Shown here one piece after another: positions 5,522 to 7,610 of a stretch of 7,610 bases of DNA. This stretch comes from Phycisphaerae bacterium (GTDB lineage: Bacteria > Planctomycetota > Phycisphaerae > Sedimentisphaerales > SG8-4). The position numbers and the translations under genes were made by a program. The DNA lies in assembly GCA_030614945.1 (NCBI GenBank), contig JAUXAH010000083.1, forward strand, positions 1-7,610, given 5' to 3'. The notes beneath the pieces were generated by a model that had not been told where the DNA came from, made no database searches, and worked only from the letters and a program-made list of their open reading frames with translations. Every line of letters begins with the position of its first letter. Within the stretch, counting starts at the first letter, position 1.

Positions 5522-7609
5522 ATGGCTGAGCTTCTGGAAGAGCGCAGGGAAAGCTGGGGGACGCGGGGTGGATTTGTTCTGGCAGCGGTTGGTTCTGCGG
5601 TTGGTTTGGGTAATCTGTGGGGGTTTCCGTATAAACTTTACAGCTACGGGGGCGGGGCGTTTTTGATACCTTACATAATTGCCCTGGTTTTGGTCGGCAT
5701 TCCTATAATGATACTTGAGTTCAGCATCGGCCATTATACACAGCGTGCTGCACCGGAGGCGTTCAAGCGGGGACACAAGCGTTTTGAGATTGTCGGCTGG
5801 TGGGGGATTATTCTGGCTTTTGTCATAATTACTTATTACCCGGTTATTCTGGCATATTGCTTCAGCTTCTTGTGGTACAGCGTTGTTGGGATTTTCAACG
5901 GCGGTGAGCTGCCTTGGGCAGGTGAGGGGATGGCTGGGGTTGCGAAGGCCAAGAGTTTCTTCATCGACACATATCTGGGCAAGACCGAAGGCCCCGCTCT
6001 TGGTGCTATTCGGTTGAACATTGTCTGGCCGCTGATAATTACCTGGGTGGCGATGTACTTTTGCATATTCAGGGGTGTCAGGCTGGTCGGTAAAATCGTG
6101 TGGCTTACGGTTCCTCTGCCGTGGCTGATGCTGCTTATATTAGCTGTGCGAGGTCTGACCCTTGAGGGAAGTATGCAAGGTCTGGCTTATTACCTCGACC
6201 CGGTGTGGTCGGAACTTGCCAAGCCAATTACATGGCGTTATGCGTTCGGGCAGGTGTTCTTTTCATTGAGTCTTGCGTACGGTGTTATGATTACTTATGC
6301 AAGCTTTCTGCACAGGAAAAGTGATCTTAATAACAATGCGGCAATTATCAGCATCGCTGACTTTGCGACGAGTTTTGTCGCGGGTCTGGCAGTATTCGCA
6401 ACTCTGGGTGGAATGGCGTTCATTACCCAGCAGGCAGGTAATGCGGTAAGAGTGGAGAACGTTGCTGAGTCGGGACCGTCACTTGCTTTTGTGGCGTTTC
6501 CGTATGCCCTGGCGCAGCTGCCGTATTCAGCGTGGTTCAGCTTCGTTTTCTTCTTTGCGCTTGTTACGCTTGGGATTGACTCGGCGTTCTCGCTGACTGA
6601 ATCGATTCTGGCCAGTATCGTTGACAAAACGGGATGGCGAAGGAGTATTGTCCTTCCTGTGATGAGCGTTGTGGGCTTCGGCTTCGGCCTGATTTATATA
6701 ACAAAAGGGGGGTTTAACTGGCTTGGTACTATTGACGGATTTGTGAATGGGACCTGGGGCATAGCGTTTATGGGTTTGCTGGAATGCGTGGTTTTAGGGT
6801 GGCTGTGGCGAATCGGGACATTGCGGCGTCATGCCAACAGCCGAAGCGACTGGAAATTAGGCAGATGGTGGGATTATCTGATTCGCTTAGTGATTCCTAT
6901 ACTGCTCGGGACGCTTTTCTTCTGGCAGCTTTTTGATGATATCAGCGGGGAAGGTTTTCTGAGGACGCCGGAAGGTAAATGGATACTGCCGAACTGCATC
7001 GGGCTGGGGATTGTAGCGTTGGTGCCTGTGTTGGCGGTCATTTTCAGTTTGGTTAAAGGCCGGCGTGATGTTGAATCACCAAAGCACGAAGAGGCGGCTT
7101 TAAGTATCAAGGGCAGGTACGGCGGGGCGGTGTTGCTTTTACTGGCGTTAATTCCCGCAGCCGGCTTGCTGGTTATTTTGCTGAGAAGCTCAATCCCGGA
7201 AGCTGCTGAGAGCGCAGCGGAGAATCCGGTGTTCTGGTTACTGCTGGCAGTTGGGATTATTTCGATGGGGCTCAGCAATTATGTGCTGGATAAGCATAAC
7301 ACTTCCAGTAGTCAGGCATCGTGGTTTGCGCGATGGGCGGGGATATCAGCAACAATGGATGTGAGCGCATATATCGCGGTAATCCTGATTGGTCTCAAGG
7401 CCAGGGTGAAAATCAGTGAGACGGCAGTGCCTATTCGCGATGAGTTGAGCGGTGTTTCATATATAATCCTCGCGGCGGTTTTTCTAATCATTATAGGCGG
7501 TTTGGGGTGGTGCTTTTACCGAGCTTTGTCAAGGGCTAATGAAGATACAGGGATTCAACATCCTGACGAAGTTGGCGGCGAGGAACAGCAAGCAAAGAAC
7601 AGCGTATAG
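5522..7609 (+). CDS. NSS/SNF-family sodium-coupled transporter with C-terminal extension
   Basis: This inner-membrane importer of the neurotransmitter:sodium symporter (LeuT-fold) family takes up amino-acid-like or amine solutes with Na+. Core landmarks: TM1 GSAVGLGNLWGFPY (24-37) with the GGGAF loop (43-47), TM3 IITYYPVILAY (102-112), TM6 GQVFFSLSLAYGVMITYASF (243-262), TM7 ADFATSFVAG (279-288), TM8 LGIDSAFSL (350-358), and TM10 near WLGTIDGF (400-407). By alignment to LeuT from memory, Gly28 (LeuT G24) suits a substrate with a free carboxylate, and Asp353/Ser354 sit at the Na2 site as in eukaryotic members. Oddities: Gly34 replaces the gate Arg (R30), Asp280 replaces the Na1 Asn (N286) and Ser284 takes the E290 position. 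The usual length is 450-520 aa. Residues ~530-695 are extra, with hydrophobic segments at ~534-554, 569-588, 612-626 and 645-667, ending in an acidic polar tail. The start follows GGGAG at an 11-base spacing, 40 bases after the amidohydrolase. Confidence 0.92.
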   Translation: MAELLEERRESWGTRGGFVLAAVGSAVGLGNLWGFPYKLYSYGGGAFLIPYIIALVLVGIPIMILEFSIGHYTQRAAPEAFKRGHKRFEIVGWWGIILAFVIITYYPVILAYCFSFLWYSVVGIFNGGELPWAGEGMAGVAKAKSFFIDTYLGKTEGPALGAIRLNIVWPLIITWVAMYFCIFRGVRLVGKIVWLTVPLPWLMLLILAVRGLTLEGSMQGLAYYLDPVWSELAKPITWRYAFGQVFFSLSLAYGVMITYASFLHRKSDLNNNAAIISIADFATSFVAGLAVFATLGGMAFITQQAGNAVRVENVAESGPSLAFVAFPYALAQLPYSAWFSFVFFFALVTLGIDSAFSLTESILASIVDKTGWRRSIVLPVMSVVGFGFGLIYITKGGFNWLGTIDGFVNGTWGIAFMGLLECVVLGWLWRIGTLRRHANSRSDWKLGRWWDYLIRLVIPILLGTLFFWQLFDDISGEGFLRTPEGKWILPNCIGLGIVALVPVLAVIFSLVKGRRDVESPKHEEAALSIKGRYGGAVLLLLALIPAAGLLVILLRSSIPEAAESAAENPVFWLLLAVGIISMGLSNYVLDKHNTSSSQASWFARWAGISATMDVSAYIAVILIGLKARVKISETAVPIRDELSGVSYIILAAVFLIIIGGLGWCFYRALSRANEDTGIQHPDEVGGEEQQAKNSV

Positions 7610-7610
7610 C

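Noticed and set aside
6874..7278. 134-codon open frame on the - strand, and similar ones at 5516-5776, 5836-6066 and 6295-6627
   Set aside because: All are antisense to the transporter, whose membrane segments and LeuT motifs are continuous.
1..7610. tRNA, rRNA, CRISPR array, riboswitch
   Set aside because: I looked for cloverleaf-like arms, regularly spaced palindromic repeats and conserved leader folds and saw none. The 16-bp tandem has no spacers and is not a CRISPR.

Overview
The window looks like a piece of a Planctomycetota-type genome (Phycisphaerae-like; Lentisphaerota or Kiritimatiellota cannot be excluded). This is inferred from the gene content: secreted glycoside hydrolases with twin-arginine or Sec leaders, an IS1380-type transposase remnant, a family-2 amidohydrolase and an NSS-type transporter. 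No rRNA, tRNA or housekeeping marker is present to settle the taxonomy.

Layout. (i) 1-~640: a poorly coding stretch with the possible tail of an upstream gene, one weak small ORF, a 14-bp tandem duplication and the 5' end of a probable lipoprotein gene (+ strand, start 501). That gene runs head-on into (ii), a block of minus-strand, probably exported carbohydrate-active genes. These are a Tat-leader TIM-barrel-type hydrolase (3981 to 2467), a five-bladed beta-propeller hydrolase of the GH43/GH117 kind (2231 or 2204 to 1062), and the first ~77 codons of a sialidase/BNR-type protein (863 to ~635). The last two truncated genes meet at about 628-645, where both reading frames lose sense. This is either a rearrangement breakpoint or a metagenome assembly chimera. 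(iii) 4127-4456: the N-terminal quarter of an IS1380-family transposase, a scar between the hydrolase block and the block to its right. (iv) 4573-7609: a well-formed two-gene operon on the + strand, with a near-consensus sigma-70 promoter and a 12-bp perfect palindrome at the predicted transcription start. It encodes a cytoplasmic amidohydrolase-fold protein (273 aa) and a 695-aa sodium:neurotransmitter-symporter (NSS/SNF) family transporter.

How the parts may work together. The minus-strand block is a small polysaccharide- or glycoconjugate-degrading cluster acting outside the cytoplasm. The plus-strand operon pairs a Na+-coupled importer of an amino-acid-like or amine solute with a probable cytoplasmic hydrolase or lyase.

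Most unusual points. The amidohydrolase keeps its HxH motif and the next His but lacks the two later metal-site residues (Thr and Gly where His and Asp are expected). The transporter has Gly in place of the extracellular-gate Arg, Asp in place of a conserved Na1 Asn, and about 165 extra C-terminal residues with three to four more membrane segments. A 16-bp tandem repeat joins the two genes and supplies the end of the amidohydrolase.
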